A DNA stretch of 44,908 nt, from contig JAUWMV010000017.1 in assembly GCA_030613005.1 (NCBI GenBank), positions 1 through 44,908 on the forward strand, given 5' to 3'. Positions 8,108 through 17,589 of the stretch are shown here, one piece after another. The translations under genes and the position numbers were made by a program. The notes under the pieces are model-generated. The model did no database searches and was not told the DNA's origin. It was given only the letters and a program-made list of their open reading frames with translations. The stretch comes from a bacterium (lineage in GTDB: Bacteria > UBP14 > UBA6098 > B30-G16). How positions within the stretch are numbered: position 1 is the first letter of the stretch; every line of letters begins with the position of its first letter.

Positions 8108-8204
8108 AGCTAATCCTTTCTTACGTGATCTTGAAGAACAGTAATATACATATCAGCAAAAGTTTCAAGATAATTTTTTTTGTATTGTTAGTTTAGCAAA
8201 AGAA

Positions 8205-9314
8205 CTATTCAGCAGAATCACTGAGCCATCCAGCATCTTTTGCTATTGTTCTCGAGAAAAGCTTACCAAGGTTTTTTGGGTTTCGGGCTTGGAGAAATTT
8301 GAAATAGATTTTATCTCCGGATACACCGATAACTTCTATTTTCCCTTTCATATGGGACATTACAAACTTAAATCTTTTGGCATGACCGTCCAACATGGCT
8401 TTGGCTTTTTCTACAATTTCATAACCCTTGAATAAAGGAACTTGAAAGTGCTTTTTAACTCTTTTCACTGGTCTGCATTGAAATAAATAATAAGGAACAA
8501 CTCCGATTTGCACTAACTTATGCATAAGTTCCGCAATTATATTAGGATCATCATTAACATCTTTGAGCAAAACTGTTTGATTGCTTATTATTATCCCAGC
8601 TTTTTGAATTAAAGTAATAGCTCTAATGGATTTCTCGGTTATTTCATTTGGATGATTAAAATGCGTAACTATATATATCCTTTTATATTCGCGATTATAT
8701 TTTTCAATGATTTCGAGCAATTCACCATCATCGATTATTCTACTCGGCAATGTAACCGGCGTCCTGGTGCCAAAACGGATGTAATCCAAATGCTCGATAG
8801 GTGAAAGTATTTCAAGGAACTTTTCAATAATCTTAGTCGGTAAAACAAATGGATCACCACCTGTAATTAACACATTTGTAATCTCGGGATGTTCTTTTAT
8901 ATACTCCGATGCTGTTTCGAATCTATTTATGACTTCTCTATTAGAGAGTCCGACCATTCTTTTTCGAAAGCAATATCTGCAGTAAGTTACACATCTATTA
9001 GTAGCTATAATTAGTGCGGTTTGTGGATATTTATGCTGAAGTCCAGGTAAAATTGTATTTTTATTTTCACCGCTGGGGTCGTATGAACCCTCGAGATTCA
9101 GCTCATCCACAGATGGAATTGCCATATTTTTTATAGGGTCGTTAGGATCGTCAGGATCGATTAGAGACATGTAATATTTGCTTACGCATATCGGATGTCT
9201 CTCAGCAATTTTAACCAGTTTTTTTTCTTCCTCGGGTGGCACATGAATATAATCCTTAATTTTATCTACAGTAACAATTTCTCCCCTTAACTCTTTTTCC
9301 AATGAATCTGACAT
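8205..9314 (-). CDS. KamA-family radical SAM aminomutase, substrate probably not lysine
   Basis: This 369-aa enzyme has the radical SAM motif C108-x3-C112-x2-C115 (CVTYCRYCFRK) and the SAM-binding TGGDP. The likely PLP lysine is K325 (MSHMKGKIEV). The fold matches lysine 2,3-aminomutase. In clostridial lysine 2,3-aminomutase two aspartates (D293, D330) hold the substrate side-chain amine. Here the corresponding region reads QCRPVK, with R281 at or next to the first position, and S320 takes the second. That argues against lysine and fits an acidic substrate such as glutamate, as in glutamate 2,3-aminomutase, or another beta-amino acid solute. The alignment is by eye. AGAGGTGGGG is the ribosome site. 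Confidence 0.82.
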   Translation of the reverse strand: MSDSLEKELRGEIVTVDKIKDYIHVPPEEEKKLVKIAERHPICVSKYYMSLIDPDDPNDPIKNMAIPSVDELNLEGSYDPSGENKNTILPGLQHKYPQTALIIATNRCVTYCRYCFRKRMVGLSNREVINRFETASEYIKEHPEITNVLITGGDPFVLPTKIIEKFLEILSPIEHLDYIRFGTRTPVTLPSRIIDDGELLEIIEKYNREYKRIYIVTHFNHPNEITEKSIRAITLIQKAGIIISNQTVLLKDVNDDPNIIAELMHKLVQIGVVPYYLFQCRPVKRVKKHFQVPLFKGYEIVEKAKAMLDGHAKRFKFVMSHMKGKIEVIGVSGDKIYFKFLQARNPKNLGKLFSRTIAKDAGWLSDSAE

Positions 9315-9872
9315 TTCCCCACCTCTATGTTATTAAATTGACAGAGTATTAATTGAATAGGCACTTGGGCAGTCCACTCAAAAATAGAGATACTATAATC
9401 CGGAACAGTCTCAGACAGTCGATGTATAATAGCCTATTACACAACTTACTTGCTTGTTTCACTACTTCGAAACAATCGAGGTTAGAGAAGTCATGCAGAT
9501 TGACAGATTAACTAACCTATGGCTACATTTCATCGCAGCAACAAATTGATATGTTACCCCTTATCAAATCGATAGGTAAATCATACAATGAACAATTAGG
9601 TTATAGCAGCCATATTGATAGGTTATCCCCTCAAAGAAGTGCTATCCTCCCCGATTTATCAATATAATATTTCCCTGCAAGAACACAAGAAGAAATTATA
9701 TTAATGCGGATAATACGAGAAAAAAATAGTAGTTAAATCGAGCTGACAAAACTACACATTAACTTCTCAATGTTGCGATTCTCGTCTGAGATATCTATTA
9801 TTAAAACTGAATATATTCATAATATGAGATAATTATTTAATCCTAATTACTCGATAAAGCACTATCAAATTA
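9315..9872. repeat. Non-coding gap with an imperfect direct repeat
   Basis: This gap of about 560 bases has no supported gene. It contains TTGATATGTTACCCCTT (9546-9562) and TTGATAGGTTATCCCCT (9615-9631), which agree at 14-15 of 17 positions and start 69 bases apart, in a region rich in GATA-like words. No stable hairpin is apparent. It may hold regulatory sites for the aminomutase gene or a decayed sequence. Confidence 0.35.
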
Positions 9873-10364
9873 TTATGGGCAATTCTTGACATATATCTTC
9901 TCCTCGTATATAACTGTGCTCTTTGATGAGGAGTTGTCGGTAGTATTTATTCTTAAAACATATTCCCCCGATTTACTCACGGCAATATGAGCATTAATCT
10001 TGAAGGAACATATACAACGGCAGGGATTTTCTGTGAATTCCACTTCAAAAATTTCAATTGTATCCGCAGATGTTTTAACGTTTAGAATAACGGAATCCAT
10101 ACAGCAATTAAACACACCAAGATGCTCGATGTAGATATCACAACCATCGATCTTTATATCCACCTTATGCTCAGTTCCACCACCGACAACACTCCTTATT
10201 CCAGGAACGCAGGAGTCGCCAACTGTGTAGTGGATTAACTGTAAATCGTTCTCGGGAGGAGAGACTGTGTTAGAAGTGTTTTCTTTATTTATAAGGCATC
10301 CTATTATTAATAATGATACCGTTAATCCTATAAGAGCTAATGTTTTGCGGATATTTCGACTCAT
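9873..10364 (-). CDS. Cys-rich lipoprotein of unknown function
   Basis: This 163-aa protein has a lipoprotein signal with lipobox LIIG-C22. The mature part holds a beta-rich domain with a CC pair (VFNCCMDSV) and a CxCxC motif (NPCRCICSF), plus further single Cys residues, spaced as in a disulfide- or metal-bound beta-sandwich. The end of the chain (GEYVLRINTT ... YEEKIYV) looks like the last strands of an immunoglobulin-like fold. I do not recognise the family. It follows the M23 peptidase gene by 123 bases on the same strand. Confidence 0.65.
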   Translation of the reverse strand: MSRNIRKTLALIGLTVSLLIIGCLINKENTSNTVSPPENDLQLIHYTVGDSCVPGIRSVVGGGTEHKVDIKIDGCDIYIEHLGVFNCCMDSVILNVKTSADTIEIFEVEFTENPCRCICSFKINAHIAVSKSGEYVLRINTTDNSSSKSTVIYEEKIYVKNCP

Positions 10365-10487
10365 ATTTTGATCAAGAATATATTAAGACATCGCTTAAAA
10401 TAATTATTAAATTTCACCTTATTATTTTATTTAAAAATAATTCTCGGGAATTGGATATGATAGTATTATCAGAGCTTGCTTCTCGAT

Positions 10488-11384
10488 TTAATCGACAACG
10501 AATCTTTCCGGCAGAATGAAATTCATAGGATTAACTGGCTTTCCAGCAACCCTAACTTCATAATGAAGATGAATACCCGTTGTCCGACCTGATCTACCGC
10601 AGGTGCCGATTTTACTACCTCTGGAAATTTTCTTACCTTTAGCTACAAGAATTTCATCCAGATGACCATAGCGAGTTTCATACCATATGTGATCTATAAT
10701 CACGACTTTGCCGAATCCACCCATTCTACCTGTAAATTTTACTCTACCATCAGCCGAAGCATGAATAGGTGTACCTTTAGTTGCCACAATATCCAGACCT
10801 TCATGAAATGCCCATTTACCAGTAATTGGGTCCAATCGCCTACCAAACCCAGATGTAATGTATCCATGCATAGGAATAATCGAGGGTGTATGACGGAGAA
10901 CTTTTTTATTCTTTTGTATGTACTTTTCAGTTTTCTTAAGAGCGTGAAACTCGTTTTCCAGAACGTATAAAAGCGAATCTATCTCAAATGCTATATTGTT
11001 TAATCTTGGTTCGGAAAAATCCTTCAACTGAGGTCCACCAACAGCAAATTCTTTAGGTGGTTTATTAATATCTGCGAGAGCGTATAGCTGTTCAGTCTGA
11101 ATAGAAACCGATTTTGAAGCAGTTTTAAGCGAATCGAGTCGGTCACGAATAATCGAAACCTCGCTCATAAGCTGCCGTTTTGCTTTCTTTAGCCTTATTG
11201 GTTCAGTGTTGTTATTAATCATTACTATGTTCCATGCAAGAACCGCTACGTTCAATAAGATAAACACTCCCAAAATTAAGCTAACTAATTTAGCAATTCT
11301 ACCCCCGACTTTTATTCGAATGCTTCGGGAGGAATCCTCTGGAGCAAATATTATCGAAAATCCTTTTGCGTTATTCTTTTTCAT
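10488..11384 (-). CDS. M23 family (LytM-like) peptidoglycan endopeptidase, membrane-anchored
   Basis: This 298-aa protein has a basic cytoplasmic N-terminus, one membrane segment (about 31-57), a helical coiled-coil-like stalk (60-165) and a C-terminal M23 domain. The zinc ligands are intact: H194 and D198 (HEGLDIV) and H274 in HLHYE, with H241 and H272 as the other active-site histidines. It should cut peptide crosslinks in the periplasm during cell growth or division. The architecture is the same as many cell-elongation endopeptidases. The ribosome site is weak. It probably shares a transcript with the Cys-rich lipoprotein. Confidence 0.88.
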   Translation of the reverse strand: MKKNNAKGFSIIFAPEDSSRSIRIKVGGRIAKLVSLILGVFILLNVAVLAWNIVMINNNTEPIRLKKAKRQLMSEVSIIRDRLDSLKTASKSVSIQTEQLYALADINKPPKEFAVGGPQLKDFSEPRLNNIAFEIDSLLYVLENEFHALKKTEKYIQKNKKVLRHTPSIIPMHGYITSGFGRRLDPITGKWAFHEGLDIVATKGTPIHASADGRVKFTGRMGGFGKVVIIDHIWYETRYGHLDEILVAKGKKISRGSKIGTCGRSGRTTGIHLHYEVRVAGKPVNPMNFILPERFVVD

Positions 11385-11563
11385 AGATTCCCAAACTTAT
11401 ATTCCTCGATGAAGATGTCAAGCCTTATTTGACTTAATTATTAGGTTACATCAAACAGTAAAACAACAATTCAACACATATGTAATTTCAAATTCGATAT
11501 TAACAATTTCATAGGGGAACGCAGAAAAAGCTGAACTGATTTCTATTACTCTTGGACTAAAAA

Positions 11564-11586
11564 AGGGTCGGGCATAACCCGACCCT
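11564..11586 (-). terminator. Rho-independent terminator of the 1693-aa protein gene
   Basis: A perfect 9-bp stem (AGGGTCGGG with CCCGACCCT, 5-base loop) lies 22 bases past the stop codon. On the minus strand it is followed by a run of T residues. Confidence 0.9.
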
Positions 11587-11607
11587 GTTGAATTCGTGTG
11601 AGTTCAT

Positions 11608-14600
11608 TTATTTAAGAAGCATCATCTTTCTAGTGTCCGTCTTGCCATTCGCAGTAAGTTTATAGAAGTAAATGCTGCTAATAACTTCAAAACCGTTATC
11701 ATCACGACCATCCCAGACAACTCTGTATTGCCCCGCGCTTATTTCTTCGGAAACCAAAGTTCGGATTTTCTGACCGATCATATTGAATATCCCTAAATCC
11801 ACAAAGCCATCATTAGGAACATCAAATATAATTTCCGTAGAGACATTAAACGGGTTTGGAGTATTCTGATGCAATGCCAAATGTTCTGGTTTAGTAGCAC
11901 TGACAAGCATGATTTTATAGGTGCCGGACTTCAGTACAATGTCGTGCTCTACAAGTTGATAATTTTCATTATCGTTCTTAACCATAATCGGATTATCGGT
12001 AACCAAGCTTGCATCATTATTAAGAACCAATGTGAATTCATTGTCAGGACGAACATCCTTGAATAGTTGCATATCATTCCTGTCTGCGGTCAGATATGCT
12101 GGACGATTCAATCCTACCGGTGGTGGAGGCATTAGTCGATCGTATTCCTCATCAACATTATTTGAGGAATTATTATCTACGATGAGAGTTAGCCTAATAT
12201 CACCGATTTTTAGATTGGCTATCTTTTCAGGATTTATAGGATAAACATCTCCGATTGCGCTCTTTGGTCGCCATCCAGCTTGAACATGCATTGTCGCTGA
12301 GAGATATGAACCGGGAAGGTCTATGTATACCCAGTATCCCAATCCCGCATCGATAAACCTAGTGTCCTCATACATACCTGTCTCGGTATTATATAGATAG
12401 ACCACATCGCCAAAGATTACATCTATAGGAACTGTCGTAACGTCCGGGGAAGTTATATCAACGCCAGTGAAGTCGAATACAGAACCTATAGTATTCCAAC
12501 CTTCCGGCATATTCAGAACTTCGTATTCGGTTGTAGGAATACCCGGAACGGAGAAATAAACATCGAGAGGATCGCCAGGTCCCGGTGTATAGAGAACGAA
12601 ATATGCGAACTTAGTGTGTATCTCTGCAGGATTCTCATAATTCATGGAGAATGGATTATAGATGTAAATATTATGCGGTAGAACCATAGGGAACACTCCA
12701 CGTAACGAAGGATCATCTGGCTCAACTGGTAGACTAACTAAATTCCAGCCTTTGTGAAGATGCATGAAGTTCGGTGAGAAGTTGATGAAAATTGGTTCAT
12801 AAAGTTCGAAATCGTATGAGTTGACTTCACGCATATCGATCCTATCGTTCATAATGAATACACCGTAATGAGGTAACTGAGTCGGATCCCATGTAATTGT
12901 CCCTCGAGCGTTGGCTGTCCATAGCAACCACCTTGGATCCTCATCTTCAATTCCTTTGAAATCAGCTATTAGTCTGTCTGTATCCAATATGAATGCTGGT
13001 GGGATAATTGCATCTGGTGCTGGAGGTGGTGCAGGTGGAGCTAATCTGTCTATACCAGGATCGAATCCTTTGGTTGCGCCATACGCTGCACCCATTGTGA
13101 GAACTGATGGTTCCCCATCAACCCATGTAGTTTCTTCACTAACCGGATCGATTATCAAATGAACCGGTGTAAGTTCAAAATCGAGACGCCAGCCGGGAGT
13201 TATATAGAATGTATAGTTATAAATAAGCCAATTGCCCTCGATACCATCGCTTACATCACAATCGAAATCCACATTATCTGTAATCTTAAATCCCACGTCG
13301 ATTACAGCGCCTGTTGCTGGGATAAATATATCAGTTCTGTCGAGAGGAAGTACTACACTTGCAATCGGACCACCCGGCAGTCCAGACCAAAAGATATCGA
13401 ATACACCATCATCGTAAACATAATGATATTCATCGACGCCATCGGTATGGGTAACTGCAATATCAAGCTCTATGGTTTCCACTTTTATTCCCGACTCATC
13501 ATTTAACGAGAAAGAAATTTCCTCGAGTTTTTCGTAAATAGTTTCCTCGGGATTAGGGAACTGATTGGCAATTTCAGGTGGCTCAAGATCGACGAAATAT
13601 TCACCAACAAGTGGATTACCATCCACGATATTGCCGGCAATATCACCAATTTGAGCAAGAGACCATTCTACTGTTTGATTATTCGACCAACCCCAAATAA
13701 GCGGAATGTATCTCAGTGTATCTCCAATCAAATCCAACATAGGTGATGCGATAGTATAAAGTCTGCTCTCTGTAACAAACAGAATCTTCGAGGGATCGAT
13801 GCCTATGTCATCCTGAACGAGTATTTCGATTGTTTGGAATTTACAATTTGTATGCGTATAATTTGGAGGTGAAAGGAGCGAGAATGTCGGTGCATTCTTA
13901 TCCACTCTGAAGCTCCAACAGAACGGCAAACCCTCTGCAGTGTTTAGATCAGGACCGCAGTAATAATCGACATCATCGACAAGACTTGCCAGACATACAC
14001 TTACCGGTACACCATGTTCAATCGAAATTCCCGCAGCTGTGAGGTTCAAGCTGAAAGTTAGTCCATCATAACTACACACATCCGGGGTGGTAGTAGGTCC
14101 GAAGTAACGACACCTAACCAAGAATTTCATCATATCCTCGTTAATTTTCTCGCATATTGAATCCGCCACATCGATCGAGATTATTACATCTTCATCTCCG
14201 GGAAGCCACGATCCGGGTGCGGGTTGCTCGTTGAAATAAACTGGTCCAGTCATGTCGATTATGAAACTCCATGCATATTCTCCAAGATCCCACATTTTAT
14301 TTCCTAACAAATCTTCAGCACTCAATATCTTACAATTAATTTCGCGAGCATTATAGTATAATCCAGCTGGAGGTATAAATGTGAAAAATTCATTAATCCA
14401 ATCGAATTGTAACGAATTTACCAAAAATGTATCGCATTCGATAATTGTTGTATCCGGGATACCGGTTATTGTATCGCAAACAATTATCGTATCACTTCTT
14501 AATAGACTGTATACTTCCCCTTCCACCATACATTCCACTGAGTAAGGATCGATACCATCAGGATCGTAAAGCTTGAAGGAAATCTCCTGAGTAGGACACG

Positions 14601-16689
14601 ATACGAAAGTTTTGTTTTCTGGATAATAGTCTATAAGATAAGGACCATTCACAATGTAGAACGTAAATGAGATGGATTCGTGATAGAATCCCCATTCATT
14701 AGGGTCGCAAAAATCTATTTTATCCTTGGTATTATTAAACTTGACATGAACAGTCTCTCCTTGTGCCCACTCAATTCCAGTTGGGTGCAATAGATCGACA
14801 TAGAGCACTGGATCGAAAGTGAATGTCTTTGCCACTTCATCCCAGATAAACCAATCAGGCCAAAGAGGAAGAATCGGAAGCGTATCATCGCCAAATGTCT
14901 TTATTTCAAATCCACTCGAAGATTTCAGATAGAACTCGATGGACTTGGGATCAATATTACCATATATATCATCCAACATGAAAACAATTGGTTCATCATA
15001 ATTAATTAATGCTGCACCATGAGCTGGAGAATGTCCTCGGAATATTGGCGGTGTTCTATCCGCACTAACTATCCACGATACATTGTTGTCCTCGAGTTCG
15101 TTGTCATACATATCATTAGCGGTCAGAAGCTCAACCTTAATTGTCTCACCTTCTGCAAGTTGCGGTAATGGTGTATAAGTATACGTGATTCTCGTGGGAA
15201 CGATCCATACATCACAAATAAAGAACGGATGAGATGGACTGGCTAAATCCAATGCGACACCCCATCTATCGGGTACGTTATAATACATATCCGCAACTTC
15301 AAGAGCTTCAGCTCTTCCAGTAACAACCGTGTCAAATACACAATAACCATCTAAAGGCCAGCCAGTGCTTACTTCATAAACTCTTGCACCTAATGGCGAA
15401 AGATGTGCTGCATAAATATCGAGATAATCCTCCCAATTGGGGATTAAAACGTACGCCAAAACATATTTTGCACCTGCTTCTACGAAATCTGTGGCTGTTT
15501 CTGAAACTTGGTCACTGCTCATTACATCTTCTTCATCTTTAAAGTGATGTACATTCAGACCTGCTGGAGAAACGACATCCACAAAGAAAAGTGTACAGCC
15601 AGTGTCGACAACTTCGAATTCCAGAACGGTGCATCTTAGACGCCAGTTATATAGGGTGTCTATATCGATTACTTTATAAACAGTATCGGGAACATAGAAA
15701 TAGTAAATCGTATCTAATGTCATTAAATTATAATCAACATATGGGGAAGACGAATAATCCAATGTATCACCGCGAGCGACGAATTTTATCGATTCAATAT
15801 CGAGCCCGTTTTCGTCAAAAACCATGAATTCAAATCCTTGATCAGCACATGAAGTAATGGGAACATCGATGTCTCTCGGTGGAACAGGATCGATAATTTC
15901 AGCTCTGGGACCTAGATAATCAATCCAGAAATAGAATGTTCTGAAAGGAGAATCCACAAGGGGATGAATGTCACCATATGTAGGTGCATCATAAATTGTT
16001 ACAAATTCAAAAACCACTTCATCCATTGGAGCCCAAGCTATTCCACCTGCTGCAGGATCGAATATAACCAAATAACCGGAATATTCATGAACCTCGGGTC
16101 CCAACATACCCCAAAACGTGTCCACAATCGTAGTATCTGTTACAGTGATTATCAGATCATCATAGCGGTATTCAAAACCATGAACCTTAACCAGCAGACT
16201 ATCGAGTATCAGTTCACTGTATTCATCCACAACGATCCACCAACCTCCCTGCGTTGGATTGGTTGAAGTTACGGGACGTGTACCATCAAATCCAGTAATT
16301 CCACAATCCCATATAAATGGACCGGATAAATCAACAGTGAATTCCGTTATAATAGGTAATGTTGGAATCGGATCACCGGTAGTTGTAACACCAACGCCTA
16401 AGGAACATTGCACTACACCCTCATCATATGGTCCGGACGGTACATAAACCAGATTCGGCGCCGACCAGGTTAGCTCTGGATCCAATCCTTCAAGATAGAG
16501 AAACCCATTAACAAACAGACCAAGAGTTGTAGTCCTTATACTAGCAAAACTTGAAAATGTGTAGGTAATAGATTGGTACGGATCACTAGTTGTGGTTCCG
16601 TCGACAGGATTTGTCATTGTGATTGTCTGCGCTGCAATTGGTAGGCTAACCAAAAGAAACGCAATAATCAAAAGTTCCGTTCGCCTCAT
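11608..16689 (-). CDS. Giant modular secreted protein with T9SS-type C-terminal sorting domain
   Basis: This 1693-aa protein has a signal peptide (cut near IAAQ21) and a strong ribosome site (GGAGGAG). Roughly residues 250-1250 hold successive Ig-like (Big/cadherin-like) modules. Each opens with phrases such as PPIFRGHSPAHG, PTFSLLSPPN or PPEIANQFPN, followed by an I-x-F-x-L-x-D-x-GID pattern. Residues about 1370-1560 carry a GWNLVSLPVEP module and a related repeat (EGWNTIGSV). The last 85 residues (NTPNPFN ... AGQYRVVWDGRDDNG ... MMLLK) are a FlgD-like/type A sorting domain. It is probably a cell-surface structural or adhesive protein exported by T9SS. No catalytic motif was seen. It is divergent from the PorV-like gene. 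Confidence 0.85.
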   Translation of the reverse strand: MRRTELLIIAFLLVSLPIAAQTITMTNPVDGTTTSDPYQSITYTFSSFASIRTTTLGLFVNGFLYLEGLDPELTWSAPNLVYVPSGPYDEGVVQCSLGVGVTTTGDPIPTLPIITEFTVDLSGPFIWDCGITGFDGTRPVTSTNPTQGGWWIVVDEYSELILDSLLVKVHGFEYRYDDLIITVTDTTIVDTFWGMLGPEVHEYSGYLVIFDPAAGGIAWAPMDEVVFEFVTIYDAPTYGDIHPLVDSPFRTFYFWIDYLGPRAEIIDPVPPRDIDVPITSCADQGFEFMVFDENGLDIESIKFVARGDTLDYSSSPYVDYNLMTLDTIYYFYVPDTVYKVIDIDTLYNWRLRCTVLEFEVVDTGCTLFFVDVVSPAGLNVHHFKDEEDVMSSDQVSETATDFVEAGAKYVLAYVLIPNWEDYLDIYAAHLSPLGARVYEVSTGWPLDGYCVFDTVVTGRAEALEVADMYYNVPDRWGVALDLASPSHPFFICDVWIVPTRITYTYTPLPQLAEGETIKVELLTANDMYDNELEDNNVSWIVSADRTPPIFRGHSPAHGAALINYDEPIVFMLDDIYGNIDPKSIEFYLKSSSGFEIKTFGDDTLPILPLWPDWFIWDEVAKTFTFDPVLYVDLLHPTGIEWAQGETVHVKFNNTKDKIDFCDPNEWGFYHESISFTFYIVNGPYLIDYYPENKTFVSCPTQEISFKLYDPDGIDPYSVECMVEGEVYSLLRSDTIIVCDTITGIPDTTIIECDTFLVNSLQFDWINEFFTFIPPAGLYYNAREINCKILSAEDLLGNKMWDLGEYAWSFIIDMTGPVYFNEQPAPGSWLPGDEDVIISIDVADSICEKINEDMMKFLVRCRYFGPTTTPDVCSYDGLTFSLNLTAAGISIEHGVPVSVCLASLVDDVDYYCGPDLNTAEGLPFCWSFRVDKNAPTFSLLSPPNYTHTNCKFQTIEILVQDDIGIDPSKILFVTESRLYTIASPMLDLIGDTLRYIPLIWGWSNNQTVEWSLAQIGDIAGNIVDGNPLVGEYFVDLEPPEIANQFPNPEETIYEKLEEISFSLNDESGIKVETIELDIAVTHTDGVDEYHYVYDDGVFDIFWSGLPGGPIASVVLPLDRTDIFIPATGAVIDVGFKITDNVDFDCDVSDGIEGNWLIYNYTFYITPGWRLDFELTPVHLIIDPVSEETTWVDGEPSVLTMGAAYGATKGFDPGIDRLAPPAPPPAPDAIIPPAFILDTDRLIADFKGIEDEDPRWLLWTANARGTITWDPTQLPHYGVFIMNDRIDMREVNSYDFELYEPIFINFSPNFMHLHKGWNLVSLPVEPDDPSLRGVFPMVLPHNIYIYNPFSMNYENPAEIHTKFAYFVLYTPGPGDPLDVYFSVPGIPTTEYEVLNMPEGWNTIGSVFDFTGVDITSPDVTTVPIDVIFGDVVYLYNTETGMYEDTRFIDAGLGYWVYIDLPGSYLSATMHVQAGWRPKSAIGDVYPINPEKIANLKIGDIRLTLIVDNNSSNNVDEEYDRLMPPPPVGLNRPAYLTADRNDMQLFKDVRPDNEFTLVLNNDASLVTDNPIMVKNDNENYQLVEHDIVLKSGTYKIMLVSATKPEHLALHQNTPNPFNVSTEIIFDVPNDGFVDLGIFNMIGQKIRTLVSEEISAGQYRVVWDGRDDNGFEVISSIYFYKLTANGKTDTRKMMLLK

Positions 16690-17510
16690 CCTTGCTCCTC
16701 CTTCATTTTTTGTTTTTGATTTGATTGATTTTCATTATCACATCTTCTAAACTACATTAAATCATCACTATTTCACTAATCTTAATTTACACAATTTTAA
16801 AACAATTTCATTAATCTTTAACTCTAAATCGAAAAAAATATCTACAATTCTTACTAATTCCATTCGTTTTTTATTTGTTTGTTGAAGCTTCCAAAATCAA
16901 ACTGCCTTTTTCCACCTCAATACTATTTTTCGAAATATCCCTCCATTTATTCGAACATTATTTATTTCATCCACAAATTTTCAAACTGTAATAATGTTTC
17001 TACATTCCGAGACATTATAATTAGGCGTTTTCTAAAAATTACAATTATCTAACTCTTCGTATTTGATATTGTTCCATTTAAAAATTGTTACATAATACCA
17101 TACGGTTAATTCTAAGATCTTACTGCATCTATCCTATTAATAACAATTCACTATCCCAACAAAATAACTGAAACTTTTAAACTCTAAATCCGTAATCCTT
17201 CTCCACCTGTATAAGACTAACAAGCTTTTACTCTCCTTTTTCCCCTCCCAAATAGCAGCAACAAAAAAAATCGTTATTATTCTGACAGAATAATTTCTAA
17301 AAACTTTATAGTCAAGCCAAAAGACAAATATTTTTCTTAATCTGCCTAACCCGGGCAGAATCTCCTACTCTCAAACGATATAGAATTTTTATCCAAGAAA
17401 GCATTTATGCTCTTAATGTCAAGAGAAAAGTGGTTTTAAACTAAGTTGAAAAATCTCTTTTTCTTAATTAAAAAATTTATATTTTCTAAAAAAATATTTT
17501 TCCTTGTGAC
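16690..17510. other. Long divergent intergenic region with dyads
   Basis: Over 800 bases without a gene lie between the giant secreted protein and the PorV-like gene. The plus strand is visibly poor in G and rich in C/T, so the minus-strand leader is purine-rich. A perfect 19-base palindrome, ATTATTCTG-A-CAGAATAAT, lies at 17276-17294. A second dyad, TCTGCC/GGCAGA with a 7-base loop, lies at 17341-17359. Both may be protein-binding sites or leader structures. The region suits a long 5' leader and control region for two surface-protein genes. Confidence 0.45.
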
Positions 17511-17519
17511 TGATATAAT
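17511..17519 (+). promoter_or_regulatory. Extended -10 promoter of the PorV/propeller gene
   Basis: TGA-TATAAT is a perfect extended -10 (TGN-TATAAT) about 70 bases upstream of the ATG at 17590. No convincing -35 is seen, as is usual for this promoter type. Confidence 0.5.
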
Positions 17520-17589
17520 AAATTAATTTGTTGCAAAGATTATCAAAGAAATTATTATTGGTTTCAATTTGAATATAATGGAGGTTTTG

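Noticed and set aside
13159-13506. 115-codon frame opposite the giant secreted protein
   Set aside because: Shadow of the Ig-module coding sequence; no independent support.
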